Assembly (NCBI GenBank): GCA_027067895.1
Contig: JAMOUY010000109.1
Location: 1-7,656 of the forward strand
Length of the DNA stretch: 7,656 nt
Direction: 5' to 3'
DNA from: Acidobacteriota bacterium
GTDB taxonomy: Bacteria; Acidobacteriota; Holophagae; Thermotomaculales; Thermotomaculaceae
Shown here: positions 1 to 6,981 of the stretch, piece by piece
Numbering within the stretch: the first letter of the stretch is position 1
Layout of the letters: each line of letters opens with the position of its first letter
The notes under the pieces: model-generated
The model's input: only the letters and a program-made list of their open reading frames with translations
Databases searched by the model: none
What the model was told of the DNA's origin: nothing
Translations under genes and position numbers: made by a program

Positions 1-975
1 ATAACCCAAGTTTCTCAAATAATCCTGAATCATTCTCTTTGCCTCTTCCCTTACGTAAACCGGGGGCACGGGAATGTCAACCTCTGAAAACAGTTTTTCA
101 AAAAAGTTGTGGATTTTTTCTTCCCTTCTAACCTCTTTAAGCCTTTTTTCAATGCTTTCCTTAATGTCTTTTTTAAGCGCGTCAACAGAATCAAAATTCA
201 AGGTTTTCGCAAATTCATCGTTCAATTCAGGCAACTCTTTCACGCTTATGGACTTAACCTCAACTGTAAAGTTCACTTTTTTTCCTTTAAAAGCGCTGTA
301 TTTTTCGTCATCGGGAAATTCAATCTCAAACTTTGACTCTTCGCCTTTTTTAAGCCCAATCAATTTTTCAGCAAGAGGCTTCCACATATCATCGTTTTCG
401 GGGTTTACTTCAAGTTCAAAATTTTCATTGTCAAAAAGAGTTTTGCCTTCTTGGTCTTCGGCATAAATTTTCATATTGACAATGTCGCCTTTTTCAACCG
501 TATCCCTGTCCTCAACAGGCTTTACTTTTGCGTATTTGTTTCTCAAATCTTCCAAAACTTTTTCAACTTCTTCGTCTATGTTTACCTCTTTTTCCTTCTT
601 GATTTTTACTTCAAGCGTTTCAAGGGGAATATCGTCTATTTCGGGCATAACCTCAAAGTAAAATTTAAGTTTCGCGCCGTCGTTTTTATTGAAAGTGTAT
701 TCGCTTAAATGCTCGTAAACGGTGTTGCCGGCGTCTTTTTTCACGTCTTGGTAATATTTGTCCACAATGTATTTTAAAAGTTCTCTCTCAATTTCATATT
801 TAAACCTTCCCTCAACTATTGAAAAAGGCGCTTTCCCCTTTCTGAAACCGGGAATATTTGCAGCCTTTCTATACTCCTCAACTATTGTCTTATACTCGTT
901 TTCAAGTTCACTGAAAGGAATGTTTAACACGCCCTCTTTTACTACCGAATTCTTTACTTCAATCTTTTTATCCAT
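1..975 (-). CDS. tig: Trigger factor, ribosome-associated chaperone (3' end cut by window edge)
   Basis: Trigger factor binds the ribosome next to the exit tunnel and shelters nascent chains in the cytoplasm. The frame is open for 325 codons from ATG 973-975 to the left edge with no stop. Family members are usually about 430 residues, so roughly 100 C-terminal residues lie outside. The ribosome-binding signature GFRKGKAP is at residues 43-50 in the N-terminal domain. A central FKBP-type peptidyl-prolyl isomerase-like domain spans about 150-245, including VEKGDIVNMKIYAED and an F-D-N-E segment. From about 246 (KELPELNDEFAK) the helical C-terminal chaperone arms begin. The start is supported by AAGGAG at 982-987, six bases upstream. 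It lies 35 bases downstream of a tRNA-Leu gene with no terminator between, so the two are probably one transcript. clpP, clpX and lon often follow tig in related arrangements, but that lies outside the window. Confidence 0.96.
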   Translation of the reverse strand, partial: MDKKIEVKNSVVKEGVLNIPFSELENEYKTIVEEYRKAANIPGFRKGKAPFSIVEGRFKYEIERELLKYIVDKYYQDVKKDAGNTVYEHLSEYTFNKNDGAKLKFYFEVMPEIDDIPLETLEVKIKKEKEVNIDEEVEKVLEDLRNKYAKVKPVEDRDTVEKGDIVNMKIYAEDQEGKTLFDNENFELEVNPENDDMWKPLAEKLIGLKKGEESKFEIEFPDDEKYSAFKGKKVNFTVEVKSISVKELPELNDEFAKTLNFDSVDALKKDIKESIEKRLKEVRREEKIHNFFEKLFSEVDIPVPPVYVREEAKRMIQDYLRNLGY

Positions 976-1010
976 CTAAATCTCCTTAAAGTTAATTTTT
1001 TCAAAGGATT

Positions 1011-1095
1011 TGGTGCGGAAGGGGGGACTCGAACCCCCACGCCGAAAGACACTAGATCCTAAGTCTAGCGCGTCTGCCAATTCCGCCACTTCCGC
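1011..1095 (-). tRNA. tRNA-Leu, anticodon UAG, with encoded CCA
   Basis: The minus strand folds as a class II tRNA of 85 bases including the 3' CCA. The acceptor stem is GCGGAAG paired with CTTCCGC, with discriminator A at 1014 and CCA at 1011-1013. The anticodon arm is CTAGA / loop CTTAGGA / TCTAG, giving anticodon TAG for leucine CUA codons and, by wobble, other CUN codons. A long variable arm, as expected for tRNA-Leu, follows the anticodon stem. The T arm is GGGGG TTCGAGT CCCCC. A strong promoter lies just upstream and tig lies 35 bases downstream, so the tRNA is probably excised from a longer tig transcript. Confidence 0.97.
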
Positions 1096-1130
1096 ATGTT
1101 GGCAAACACACCAATACCAGTACTTCACAA

Positions 1131-1158
1131 ATTTTAAAGGTTTTTCCCCTTTTGTCAA
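1131..1158 (-). promoter_or_regulatory. Sigma-70-type promoter for tRNA-Leu and tig
   Basis: On the minus strand, TTGACA (1153-1158, perfect -35 consensus) is followed after 16 bases by TAAAAT (1131-1136, -10). The predicted transcription start is near 1124, about 29 bases upstream of the tRNA 5' end. This fits the strong promoter expected for a stable RNA gene. The spacer is one base shorter than the ideal 17. Assignment is by motif only. Confidence 0.8.
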
Positions 1159-1272
1159 GGAAAACAAGGCAGAGAAAGACACTTATCACAAACATTCGGG
1201 TAATAACAAAAAGAGTAAAACAAACCCGATGTTTGGAAAAATCAGAAGGTTTAGCCATCAAAAAACAAGCAT

Positions 1273-1297
1273 AAAAAAAGCCCCGAAAACTCGGGGC
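1273..1297 (-). terminator. Rho-independent terminator after rplS
   Basis: On the minus strand a perfect 7-bp stem, GCCCCGA / TCGGGGC, closes a four-base loop (GTTT) and is followed at once by seven T residues (1273-1279). It starts 26 bases after the rplS stop codon and ends the ffh-to-rplS operon. There is no matching T tract on the plus side, so it should act only on leftward transcription. Confidence 0.93.
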
Positions 1298-1323
1298 GTA
1301 TTTGAAACTTTTTCAAAATTGCT

Positions 1324-1671
1324 TTACCAAGTCTTTTTCTCTTTAATTCTTGCCTTTTTACCGATTTTCTCTCTGATGTAGTAAAGTTTTGCTCTTCTAA
1401 CTCTACCTACTCTAATAACTTCAATCTTCTCAATAAAAGGCGAATGAAGAGGGAAAATTCTCTCAACGCCAACACCCTGAGAAATCTTTCTTACGGTAAA
1501 GGTTTCTCTCAATCCGCCGTGCTTCCTTGCAATGCACAATCCCTGAAAAATCTGGATTCTTTCCTTTTCTCCCTCTTTAACCTTAACGTAAACCTTCAAG
1601 GTATCTCCCGGCTTAAACTGAGGGATGTCGTTTCTCAACTGCTTTTTCTCAAATTCCTGAATGATGTCCAT
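1324..1671 (-). CDS. rplS: 50S ribosomal protein bL19
   Basis: bL19 is a large-subunit protein at the interface between the 50S and 30S subunits. The 115-residue product matches the usual family length. It has family hallmarks in order: an N-terminal helix, the [22 protein letters not shown] strand region (about 19-40), [12 protein letters not shown] (about 43-54), [20 protein letters not shown] and the basic end [23 protein letters not shown]. The start ATG lies one base after the stop of the upstream methyltransferase gene. Its ribosome binding site AAGGAGA lies within that gene's last codons, so the two are tightly coupled. It is the last gene of the operon, followed by a strong terminator. 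Confidence 0.98.
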   Translation of the reverse strand: MDIIQEFEKKQLRNDIPQFKPGDTLKVYVKVKEGEKERIQIFQGLCIARKHGGLRETFTVRKISQGVGVERIFPLHSPFIEKIEVIRVGRVRRAKLYYIREKIGKKARIKEKKTW

Positions 1672-1672
1672 T

Positions 1673-2245
1673 TCATCTCTCCTTATATAAAAGTTTTCTA
1701 ACTATTCTATCAACCGTAATGGTTACTGCGCTTCTTACCGAAAGATGGTTGTAATCGCCAACCCCTTCAATCGGTTCAAGGAAGTAATGGCATTTGTTTG
1801 CCGCATCCTCGTGAAGCCCCCATCCCGTGCCGAATACAAGAAGCACAGGAAAGCCAGCGGATAGCATTTTATCACATACATCGGAATAATCAATAATTTT
1901 GTTAAAAATTCTTTTTGCCGCCGTCCCGACTATTACAGGCTCCCTTCCCGTCTCGGTTTTTATCGCTTCAACACAGTCTTCAAGCGTGTCTTTTATCTCA
2001 ACCTTTTCAAAAGCCTGCCTTCTGAACAGATTATAGGTTGAACCAAATCCTTTCGTCCAATGCTCTATTATTGCTTTTGCGTGCTCTTTCTGGGATTCAA
2101 CCGGGGAAACAACAAAGAATTTTCCCAATTCAAAGGTTTTTGAAAGCCTTGCGACATCGTGAATATCCAAATTTGTAATAGAGGTAAAACCCAAAGAGCC
2201 GTCTCTTTTTTTAATCAAATAGTGAAGAAGGGCGATGTAAATCAG
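1673..2245 (-). CDS. SPOUT-family SAM-dependent RNA methyltransferase (COG4752/TM1570-like), target unknown
   Basis: This resembles the small SPOUT-fold methyltransferases found between trmD and rplS in several lineages. The RNA target of the family is not established to my knowledge. Counting from the proposed CTG start (190 residues), it has a first strand [19 protein letters not shown] (24-33), VIVGTAAKR, the glycine-rich FGTGWGL (138-144) and [10 protein letters not shown] (164-173). The last two should form the SAM-binding C-terminal trefoil knot. The start is uncertain. The only upstream ATG in frame (2371) would add 42 hydrophilic residues read entirely inside trmD. The CTG at 2243-2245 overlaps the trmD stop as CTGA and gives a length normal for the family as I know it. 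ATT at 2258-2260 is a further option. Translation is probably coupled to trmD. Family assignment is firm; the exact start is not. Confidence 0.85.
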   Translation of the reverse strand: MIYIALLHYLIKKRDGSLGFTSITNLDIHDVARLSKTFELGKFFVVSPVESQKEHAKAIIEHWTKGFGSTYNLFRRQAFEKVEIKDTLEDCVEAIKTETGREPVIVGTAAKRIFNKIIDYSDVCDKMLSAGFPVLLVFGTGWGLHEDAANKCHYFLEPIEGVGDYNHLSVRSAVTITVDRIVRKLLYKER

Positions 2246-3009
2246 GTTAGTTTTCTCAATTGCTGTTTTATCTCTTTGAGCAGTTTCTTCTGCGTTTCGT
2301 TTAACTTCGCCTTTTCCAGCAAGTCCGGCCTCTTTGTCAAAGTTTCCACCAATTTCATTTTCTCTCGCCATAACTCAATCCTTTTGTGGTCTCCGCTTAA
2401 CAAAACTTCGGGGACTTTTAATCCGTTATAGGTTTCAGGCCTTGTGTAATGGGGATAGTCAAGAAGCCCGTCGTAAAAAGAATCCTTAACCACCGAATCC
2501 ATCTCCTTTACAACTCCCTCAACATGCCTTGCAACAGCGTCAATTACAGTCATTGCGGCAATCTCCCCACCTGAAATAACATAATCCCCTATTGAAATCT
2601 CATAGTCAACGTATAAATCAACTATTCTCTGGTCTATACCCTCGTATCTTCCGCAGATAAATACAATTTCCTCTTCCTTTGCCAACTCTTTCGCCATGTC
2701 GGAATTAAAAACCTTCCCCGAAGGGGTGAGGTAAACAACCTTTGTATCCTTTTTGCTTTTAGCCTTTTTTATAGCCTTTCCAAGCGGAATAGGCTTAAAA
2801 ACCATTCCGCTTCCCCCGCCGTAAGGCTCGTCATCAACGGATTTGTAATTGTCCGTCGCAAAATCCCTTAAATCAATTGCCTCAAAAGAAATCAATCCCT
2901 TTTTGTAAGCCCGTGAAAAAATCCCGTATTCAAGCATAGGCTTGAAAAAATCGGGGAAAATGGTTATTACCTTGAATTTTACAACGGGATTTTGCGGGGG
3001 AGTTTCCAT
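2242..3009 (-). CDS. trmD: tRNA (guanine-37-N1)-methyltransferase TrmD
   Basis: TrmD transfers a methyl group from SAM to N1 of G37 next to the anticodon, which prevents +1 frameshifting. The 255-residue product has all the family marks: FKVITIFPDFF at the N-terminus, DEPYGGGSGMVFKP (60-73), the SAM-binding knot CGRYEGIDQR (119-128) and SIGDYVISGGEIAAM (139-153), then DSFYDGLLDYPHYTRPE (176-192) and VPEVLLSGDHKRI. By alignment with E. coli, the catalytic pair R154/D169 corresponds to R161 and D176, both present. The chosen ATG adds about ten residues before the usual start and has AAGGAA about eight bases upstream. It lies five bases after rimM and overlaps the next gene's likely start. Confidence 0.98.
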   Translation of the reverse strand: METPPQNPVVKFKVITIFPDFFKPMLEYGIFSRAYKKGLISFEAIDLRDFATDNYKSVDDEPYGGGSGMVFKPIPLGKAIKKAKSKKDTKVVYLTPSGKVFNSDMAKELAKEEEIVFICGRYEGIDQRIVDLYVDYEISIGDYVISGGEIAAMTVIDAVARHVEGVVKEMDSVVKDSFYDGLLDYPHYTRPETYNGLKVPEVLLSGDHKRIELWREKMKLVETLTKRPDLLEKAKLNETQKKLLKEIKQQLRKLT

Positions 3010-3014
3010 TTGAA

Positions 3015-3596
3015 TTATTCCTTGTCTTTTTTCTGAGTCTTTTTGCCGTAATGCCTTTTTTTCGTTTTTTCTTTCACAAAATTTGCTTCTTTTAACCCAT
3101 CCGGCATATTGACTTTTATTAAACCCTCTTCAAGGTCAACGTCAACGCAGATATCCTTTACAAACGGGATAAGAATGTCCCTTCCGTCTTTGTCTTTCAC
3201 TTCAAGCACGTCGTTTTGCCCGTCAATTACAATAACGGAATTTACCCTGCCGACCTCTTCGCCGTCAACAGACTCAACATCCAAACCTTCAAGTTGATGA
3301 TAATAAAAGTAGTCTTCCTCTTCCTTCTTTTCGCTTTCGGGAATAATAATTTCCGCGTCTCTCAAAGTTTCGGCGTCGTTTATAGAGTTGTAGCCTTCAA
3401 ACTTGATTACAACCCTTCCCTTATGGTTTCTTGCGTTTAAAACTTTTAATTTAAGAGTTTGATTTTCGGTTTTTACAAGAAGAAAATCGGCGTCAAAAAA
3501 ACGAGAGGGGAAGTCGGTTTCAATGTTTACTATGACTTCCCCTTTATTTCCCTGTGGTCTCGCAATCTTGCCTATGGTAAGGTATTCAACCTTCAT
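3015..3596 (-). CDS. rimM: 16S rRNA processing / 30S maturation factor RimM
   Basis: RimM binds S19 and helps mature the head of the 30S subunit. The 193-residue product shows the N-terminal beta-barrel domain (IGKIARPQGNKGEV, 8-21; RVVIKFEGYNSINDAETLR, 61-79). A PRC-barrel domain follows (DYFYYHQLEGLDV, 95-107; VGRV; GQNDVLEV, 126-133; ILIPFVKDICVDVDLEEGLI, 141-160; PDGL). A lysine-rich tail of about 22 residues after PDGLKEANF extends past the usual family end. The ATG is 13 bases after khpA and has no clear Shine-Dalgarno sequence (upstream is T-rich), so expression may rely on coupling to khpA. Confidence 0.97.
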   Translation of the reverse strand: MKVEYLTIGKIARPQGNKGEVIVNIETDFPSRFFDADFLLVKTENQTLKLKVLNARNHKGRVVIKFEGYNSINDAETLRDAEIIIPESEKKEEEDYFYYHQLEGLDVESVDGEEVGRVNSVIVIDGQNDVLEVKDKDGRDILIPFVKDICVDVDLEEGLIKVNMPDGLKEANFVKEKTKKRHYGKKTQKKDKE

Positions 3597-3609
3597 TTAC
3601 AAAAAACGA

Positions 3610-3840
3610 TTACTCTAAAATTTCAAGAACAAATCTCTTTTTCAACTTCATGCCTGCGGCATTGAGAATTGTTCTGATTGCCCTGGCAGTTCTTCCCTGC
3701 TTTCCGATTACTTTACCTAAATCCTCAGGAGCCACTTTAAGTTCAAGCACAGTTGTCTGCGCTCCTTCAACCTCGTTTACCTCAACACTATCCGGGTGGT
3801 CAACCAAAGCCTTAGCAATAGCTAACAACAAATCTTTCAT
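3610..3840 (-). CDS. khpA: KH-domain RNA-binding protein KhpA
   Basis: A 76-residue protein consisting of a single KH domain. Its GxxG RNA-contacting loop is visible as V-I-G-K-Q-G-R (GKQG at residues 46-49), followed by the helix [10 protein letters not shown]. The family (formerly YlqC) sits between rpsP and rimM in many bacteria and, with KhpB, binds many RNAs in some Gram-positive species. Its exact role here is inferred. The start is well supported by AAGGAGG six bases upstream of ATG. The 46-base gap from rpsP is the longest within this operon and contains a short inverted repeat (3870-3881). Confidence 0.95.
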   Translation of the reverse strand: MKDLLLAIAKALVDHPDSVEVNEVEGAQTTVLELKVAPEDLGKVIGKQGRTARAIRTILNAAGMKLKKRFVLEILE

Positions 3841-3886
3841 ATCCTTCCTCCTTAACTTTTAACAGGGCACCTTACCTAAGGCAAAA

Positions 3887-4126
3887 TTAGTAAACGTTGT
3901 GTTTTTTAAACAATGTGTGAACGGTATGGGAAACCCTTGCTCCTTCTTTAAGCCATTTCCTTGCCTTTTCAACGTCAATCTTAACGTCGGCAGGGTCTGT
4001 CATGGGATTGTAATAACCGATTTGCTCAACAAACCTTCCTGTCGGTCTGTAATCGTCCTCGGAAACTACAATTCTGTAAAAAGGGTTTTTCTTCTTTCCC
4101 ATCCTCTTCAATCTAATCGCTATCAT
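3887..4126 (-). CDS. rpsP: 30S ribosomal protein bS16
   Basis: bS16 is a small-subunit protein needed early in 30S assembly. The 79-residue product carries the family features: IRLKRMGKKKNPFYRIVVSE at the N-terminus, DDYRPTGRFVEQIGYYNP (about 24-41), then the V-K-I-D-V-E-K-A-R-KWLKEGARVS segment and a short C-terminal end. The start ATG follows GGAGGTGG at normal spacing. It lies 19 bases after ffh in the same operon, an order seen in many bacteria. Confidence 0.98.
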   Translation of the reverse strand: MIAIRLKRMGKKKNPFYRIVVSEDDYRPTGRFVEQIGYYNPMTDPADVKIDVEKARKWLKEGARVSHTVHTLFKKHNVY

Positions 4127-4145
4127 TCGTTTCCACCTCCATTTA

Positions 4146-5495
4146 TTAAAAAGGAAAATTCATATTCCTTAACTTTTTCAGGTTTTTCATTTTACCAAGA
4201 AAGGAAGGGTTTGACAACTTTTTCATCATCTTTTTCATCTGCACAAACTGCTTCAACAACTGATTAACTTCCTGCACAGGCCTTCCGCTTCCCCTCGCTA
4301 TCCTTTTTCTTCTCTTTCCGTTAATAATCTGGTGATTTCTTCTCTCTTTGGGAGTCATTGAATTTATAATCGCAACAAGGTGTGCGATTTTTTTATCGTC
4401 CATCATCTTTTGGGCATTTTTTATCTGACTCATTCCCGGAATCATACCAAGAATCTTTTCCATTGAACCCATCTTTGTCAATTGAAGCAACTGGTCTCTA
4501 AAATCTTCAAGGGTAAACTGGTCTTTGGCTATCTTTTTCTGCAACTCTTCCGCTTTTTTCTTGTCAACAACCTCTTCCGCCTTCTCAATAAGGGAAAGCA
4601 CGTCTCCCATACCCAAAATTCTTGATGCCATTCTGTCGGGGTGAAACTTTTCAAAGTCTTCGTATTTTTCCCCAATACCCACAAATTTAATAGGCTTGCC
4701 AGTAACGTATTTTACCGACAATGCTGCGCCGCCTCTCGCATCACCGTCAAGTTTGGTCAAAACAACGCCTGTCAAAGGCAACTCTTTGTCAAAAGCGGCT
4801 GCGGATTTTACCGCATCCTGACCTGTCATTGAATCAACGGTGAAGAGAATCTCGTCGGGATTGACAGCCTTCTCTATCTCCTTCAACTCCTTCATCAACT
4901 CTTCGTCAATGTGAAGCCTTCCCGCAGTATCTATAATAACAACGTTGAAACCTTTGTCTTTTGCCTCTTTTACAGCCTTTTTGGCAATTGATACGGGATT
5001 TCTGTCATCCCCAATATCAAAAACAGGGACATTTACAGCCTTGCCCACAACCTTCAACTGCTCAATAGCCGCAGGCCTGTAAACGTCTGCGGGAACAAGA
5101 AGCGGAAAAAATCCCTGCTTTTTCAAATACGCGGCAAGTTTTCCGGAAGAGGTTGTTTTACCCGAACCCTGCAAACCAACCATCATAATCACGTTGGTTT
5201 TCTTCGGGTCAAGTTTCAAATCTTCGGCTTCTTCTCCCAAAACCTTTACCAATTCGTCGTGGACAATTTTTACAAACTGCTGGCCGGGATTCAAAGCCTT
5301 TGAAACATCGGCGCCAAGAGCCTTTTCTTTAACCCTATTGGTAAACTCTTTTACAATCTTATAGTTAACGTCGGCTTCAAGAAGAGCCATTCTAATTTCT
5401 CTTAAAGGCTCCTCAATATTTCTTTCGGTAATCCTTGCGACGCCTTTTATTTTCCTGAATGCGTTGTTTAACTTGTCGGTAAGTTGGTCAAACAT
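4146..5495 (-). CDS. ffh: Signal recognition particle GTPase Ffh (SRP54)
   Basis: Ffh binds 4.5S RNA and signal sequences of nascent membrane proteins and delivers the ribosome to FtsY at the membrane. The 449-residue product is normal length. The N domain spans about 1-95 (LREIRMALLEADVNY). The G domain has G1 GLQGSGKT (107-114), ADVYRPAA (136-143), G3 DTAGR (189-193), DSMTGQDA (221-228), G4 TKLD (247-250) and GGAALS / GIGE (273-276). The methionine-rich M domain follows, with MGSMEKILGMIPGM (342-355), the SRP-RNA-binding RRKRIARGSG (395-404) and KKMMKKL. It begins as typical Ffh does (MFDQLTDKL), with GAGGGAGAGG before the ATG. It is the first gene of the operon, about 24 bases after the predicted transcription start. 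Confidence 0.99.
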   Translation of the reverse strand: MFDQLTDKLNNAFRKIKGVARITERNIEEPLREIRMALLEADVNYKIVKEFTNRVKEKALGADVSKALNPGQQFVKIVHDELVKVLGEEAEDLKLDPKKTNVIMMVGLQGSGKTTSSGKLAAYLKKQGFFPLLVPADVYRPAAIEQLKVVGKAVNVPVFDIGDDRNPVSIAKKAVKEAKDKGFNVVIIDTAGRLHIDEELMKELKEIEKAVNPDEILFTVDSMTGQDAVKSAAAFDKELPLTGVVLTKLDGDARGGAALSVKYVTGKPIKFVGIGEKYEDFEKFHPDRMASRILGMGDVLSLIEKAEEVVDKKKAEELQKKIAKDQFTLEDFRDQLLQLTKMGSMEKILGMIPGMSQIKNAQKMMDDKKIAHLVAIINSMTPKERRNHQIINGKRRKRIARGSGRPVQEVNQLLKQFVQMKKMMKKLSNPSFLGKMKNLKKLRNMNFPF

Positions 5496-5525
5496 ACCTC
5501 TCCCTCATAAAAATTTCACTGTAAA

Positions 5526-5553
5526 AGTATAGCAATAAACTCTCCCCTGTCAA
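5526..5553 (-). promoter_or_regulatory. Sigma-70-type promoter of the ffh-rplS operon
   Basis: On the minus strand TTGACA (5548-5553) is followed after 16 bases by TATACT (5526-5531). A TG dinucleotide one base before the -10 adds an extended -10 element. Predicted transcription start is near 5519, leaving a leader of only about 24 bases before ffh, too short for a structured riboswitch. The -35 is perfect and the -10 has one mismatch. Confidence 0.85.
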
Positions 5554-5586
5554 CAAATAATTTTCAGATAAAACATCAACCTCCGG

Positions 5587-5628
5587 AAAAAAAGAAATCA
5601 CCACCGCACAGCCTCAAAACAAAGTGGT
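5587..5628 (-). terminator. Possible weak terminator after the propeller-like gene
   Basis: Downstream of the 5650 stop codon, the minus strand has ACCAC (5624-5628) able to pair with GTGGT (5600-5604) across a 19-base loop, then a T-rich run (5587-5593). The stem is short and the loop long, so this is only a candidate. It sits where a terminator would be expected, between the accessory genes and the ffh promoter. Confidence 0.3.
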
Positions 5629-5649
5629 TTAAAAGTATTCTTTCAAAAG

Positions 5650-6975
5650 TCAATCTTTCTTCCGGTTTTTCCTTATCTCATCAAGGTTGATTGTTTTCTT
5701 TTCTATCCCTCCGCATCTGTAATAGGAGAAGTAAAAAGTGTAAGATGACCCTGCTTTTTCCATTACTATTTCTTCCGGTATCCAGCCGCATGAGTATTTG
5801 TAAATAACCTTATCCTGTTTTAAAGAATAAAAGCATACTTCCCCATCCCCCCAGAGATAACCTTCATATCTGAATTGATAGGGCGAGTCGTCATTTTTTA
5901 CCTTGTGGAACCTTCCACCTGAACCCGTAACATAGCATATTATGTCGTCATTCAGGAAAAATGCAGGGCCGTAAAACTTCCTCTTCCATATTAACTTAAA
6001 CGGCCTTTTTAGCATCTTTTTCAATTTCATCGTTTTGCCGTCAAATACATATAGCCTGTCATAGTAAACAAGCGATATTGTCCCGTAACGGTAATATACA
6101 TACGGCATCCCCCTTCTGGAATAGTTGGATAAAAGTATGTTGTGGGCAAAGTCTATCCTTTCTATCCTGCCGCTTTCTATATCAAGGGTGTAAAAGTAAC
6201 AGTCCCAGTCCTTGGTAAAGTCAAAGTAATATACCTTCCCGTCTTTTACAAATCTTAAATAAAAGTACCTTACATTCCTTCCTTCGTATTTTATCAATTC
6301 TTCAACTTTACCGTCCGAAAGGGATAGCCTGCATAGTTTGTTGGATACCATGTCGTCTTTTAACCATAAAAAATGACTTTTGGCATAAAACCTTTTATGG
6401 GGAACGCTGAAAAAAACATATTTATCGGTTACCACAAAGTTGGTAAGGTTTGTGTCATCCGTTTGATATACTTTACCGTTTTTATAGTGTCTTACCATAG
6501 TTTCATCCAGTTTGTACAATGTTTTAAAATTGCAGAAATCGTAAAGAAAAATACCGCCGCTTTGACAAAATAATAATCCTTTTTTTATCCAGAATACTTC
6601 GGGACATATTGGTTCTTCTCCATTAAATACCTCTTCATAGGTAAATATATTATTAGTGGCAAAATCTCTATATTCGTCTCTTTTTAATAATTCACTTTTA
6701 TATTCAGAAAAAGTTTTACCAAAATAGAAAAGCATTTTTATTTCTTTTAAATTCTTGTCTAAAATATACAGGTAACCTTTCTTAAACCATAAAAAATATT
6801 TTTTATCCGGTGATAGACGTAAAAAAGCAGCCATACACCGATAACCAGATGGACAACGGGCTTTATCGTAAATTTCCTTTAATTCAGGACCTTTTACATT
6901 CAAATTCACACATCTTGAATATGAAAATATAGAGAAAATTAGAAAAAACAGTATAAAAAAATACTTGAATCTCAT
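5650..6975 (-). CDS. Secreted, cysteine-rich protein with propeller-like repeats, function unknown
   Basis: I do not recognise this gene. Read from the upstream ATG it has 443 residues; I prefer the second ATG (6973-6975, 441 residues) because GGGAG at 6982-6986 is six bases from it but abuts the first. The N-terminus (RFKYFFILFFLIFSIFSYSRC) is a basic residue pair followed by a hydrophobic stretch, a likely Sec signal peptide. The residue pair before the first Cys (S-R-C) is a poor lipobox, so a lipoprotein is unlikely. The rest is rich in Tyr, Phe and Lys and has repeated short strand units such as YFLWFKKGYLYILD, VFWIKKGLLF..GIFLYDF, HFLWLKDDMV, VKDGKVYYFDF and YYDRLYVFDGKTMKLKKML. These resemble blades of a beta-propeller ('SPDKKYFLW' is typical of such blades). 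Twelve cysteines, including RCPSGYRC, suggest disulfides or ligand binding outside the cytoplasm. No catalytic motif is seen. It follows two other unknown genes. Confidence 0.85.
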   Translation of the reverse strand: MRFKYFFILFFLIFSIFSYSRCVNLNVKGPELKEIYDKARCPSGYRCMAAFLRLSPDKKYFLWFKKGYLYILDKNLKEIKMLFYFGKTFSEYKSELLKRDEYRDFATNNIFTYEEVFNGEEPICPEVFWIKKGLLFCQSGGIFLYDFCNFKTLYKLDETMVRHYKNGKVYQTDDTNLTNFVVTDKYVFFSVPHKRFYAKSHFLWLKDDMVSNKLCRLSLSDGKVEELIKYEGRNVRYFYLRFVKDGKVYYFDFTKDWDCYFYTLDIESGRIERIDFAHNILLSNYSRRGMPYVYYRYGTISLVYYDRLYVFDGKTMKLKKMLKRPFKLIWKRKFYGPAFFLNDDIICYVTGSGGRFHKVKNDDSPYQFRYEGYLWGDGEVCFYSLKQDKVIYKYSCGWIPEEIVMEKAGSSYTFYFSYYRCGGIEKKTINLDEIRKNRKKD

Positions 6976-6981
6976 ATTCAT

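Noticed and set aside
74..979. Several plus-strand frames in the left part
   Set aside because: They are antisense to the trigger factor gene. Their Ser/Phe-rich composition is the mirror of Glu/Lys-rich coding sequence.
976..1261. Minus-strand frames of 68 and 69 codons over the tRNA region
   Set aside because: They read through tRNA-Leu and its promoter. Peptides such as GSGGIGRRARL and AEVAELADALDLGSS are well-known false translations of tRNA-Leu genes.
1298..1323. Extra small gene or second hairpin between rplS and its terminator
   Set aside because: Only 26 bases lie between the stop codon and the terminator stem, and they hold no start, ribosome binding site or strong fold.
1010..1381. 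Plus-strand frame of 123 codons
   Set aside because: It crosses the antisense of the tRNA, a promoter, a terminator and the end of rplS, with no independent support.
2216..2218. TTG as start of the SPOUT methyltransferase
   Set aside because: It would remove the conserved first strand LIYIALLHY.
1673..2371. 232-residue version of the SPOUT methyltransferase
   Set aside because: Its first 42 residues lie entirely inside trmD, are hydrophilic and do not resemble the family's N-terminus. The ATG may be coincidental.
5554..5649. Small RNA or riboswitch before ffh
   Set aside because: The region lies upstream of the predicted transcription start and shows no strong conserved fold. The ffh leader itself is only about 24 bases.
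6904..6981. Lipoprotein signal in the propeller-like protein
   Set aside because: The Cys after the hydrophobic segment is preceded by Ser-Arg, which does not fit a lipobox.
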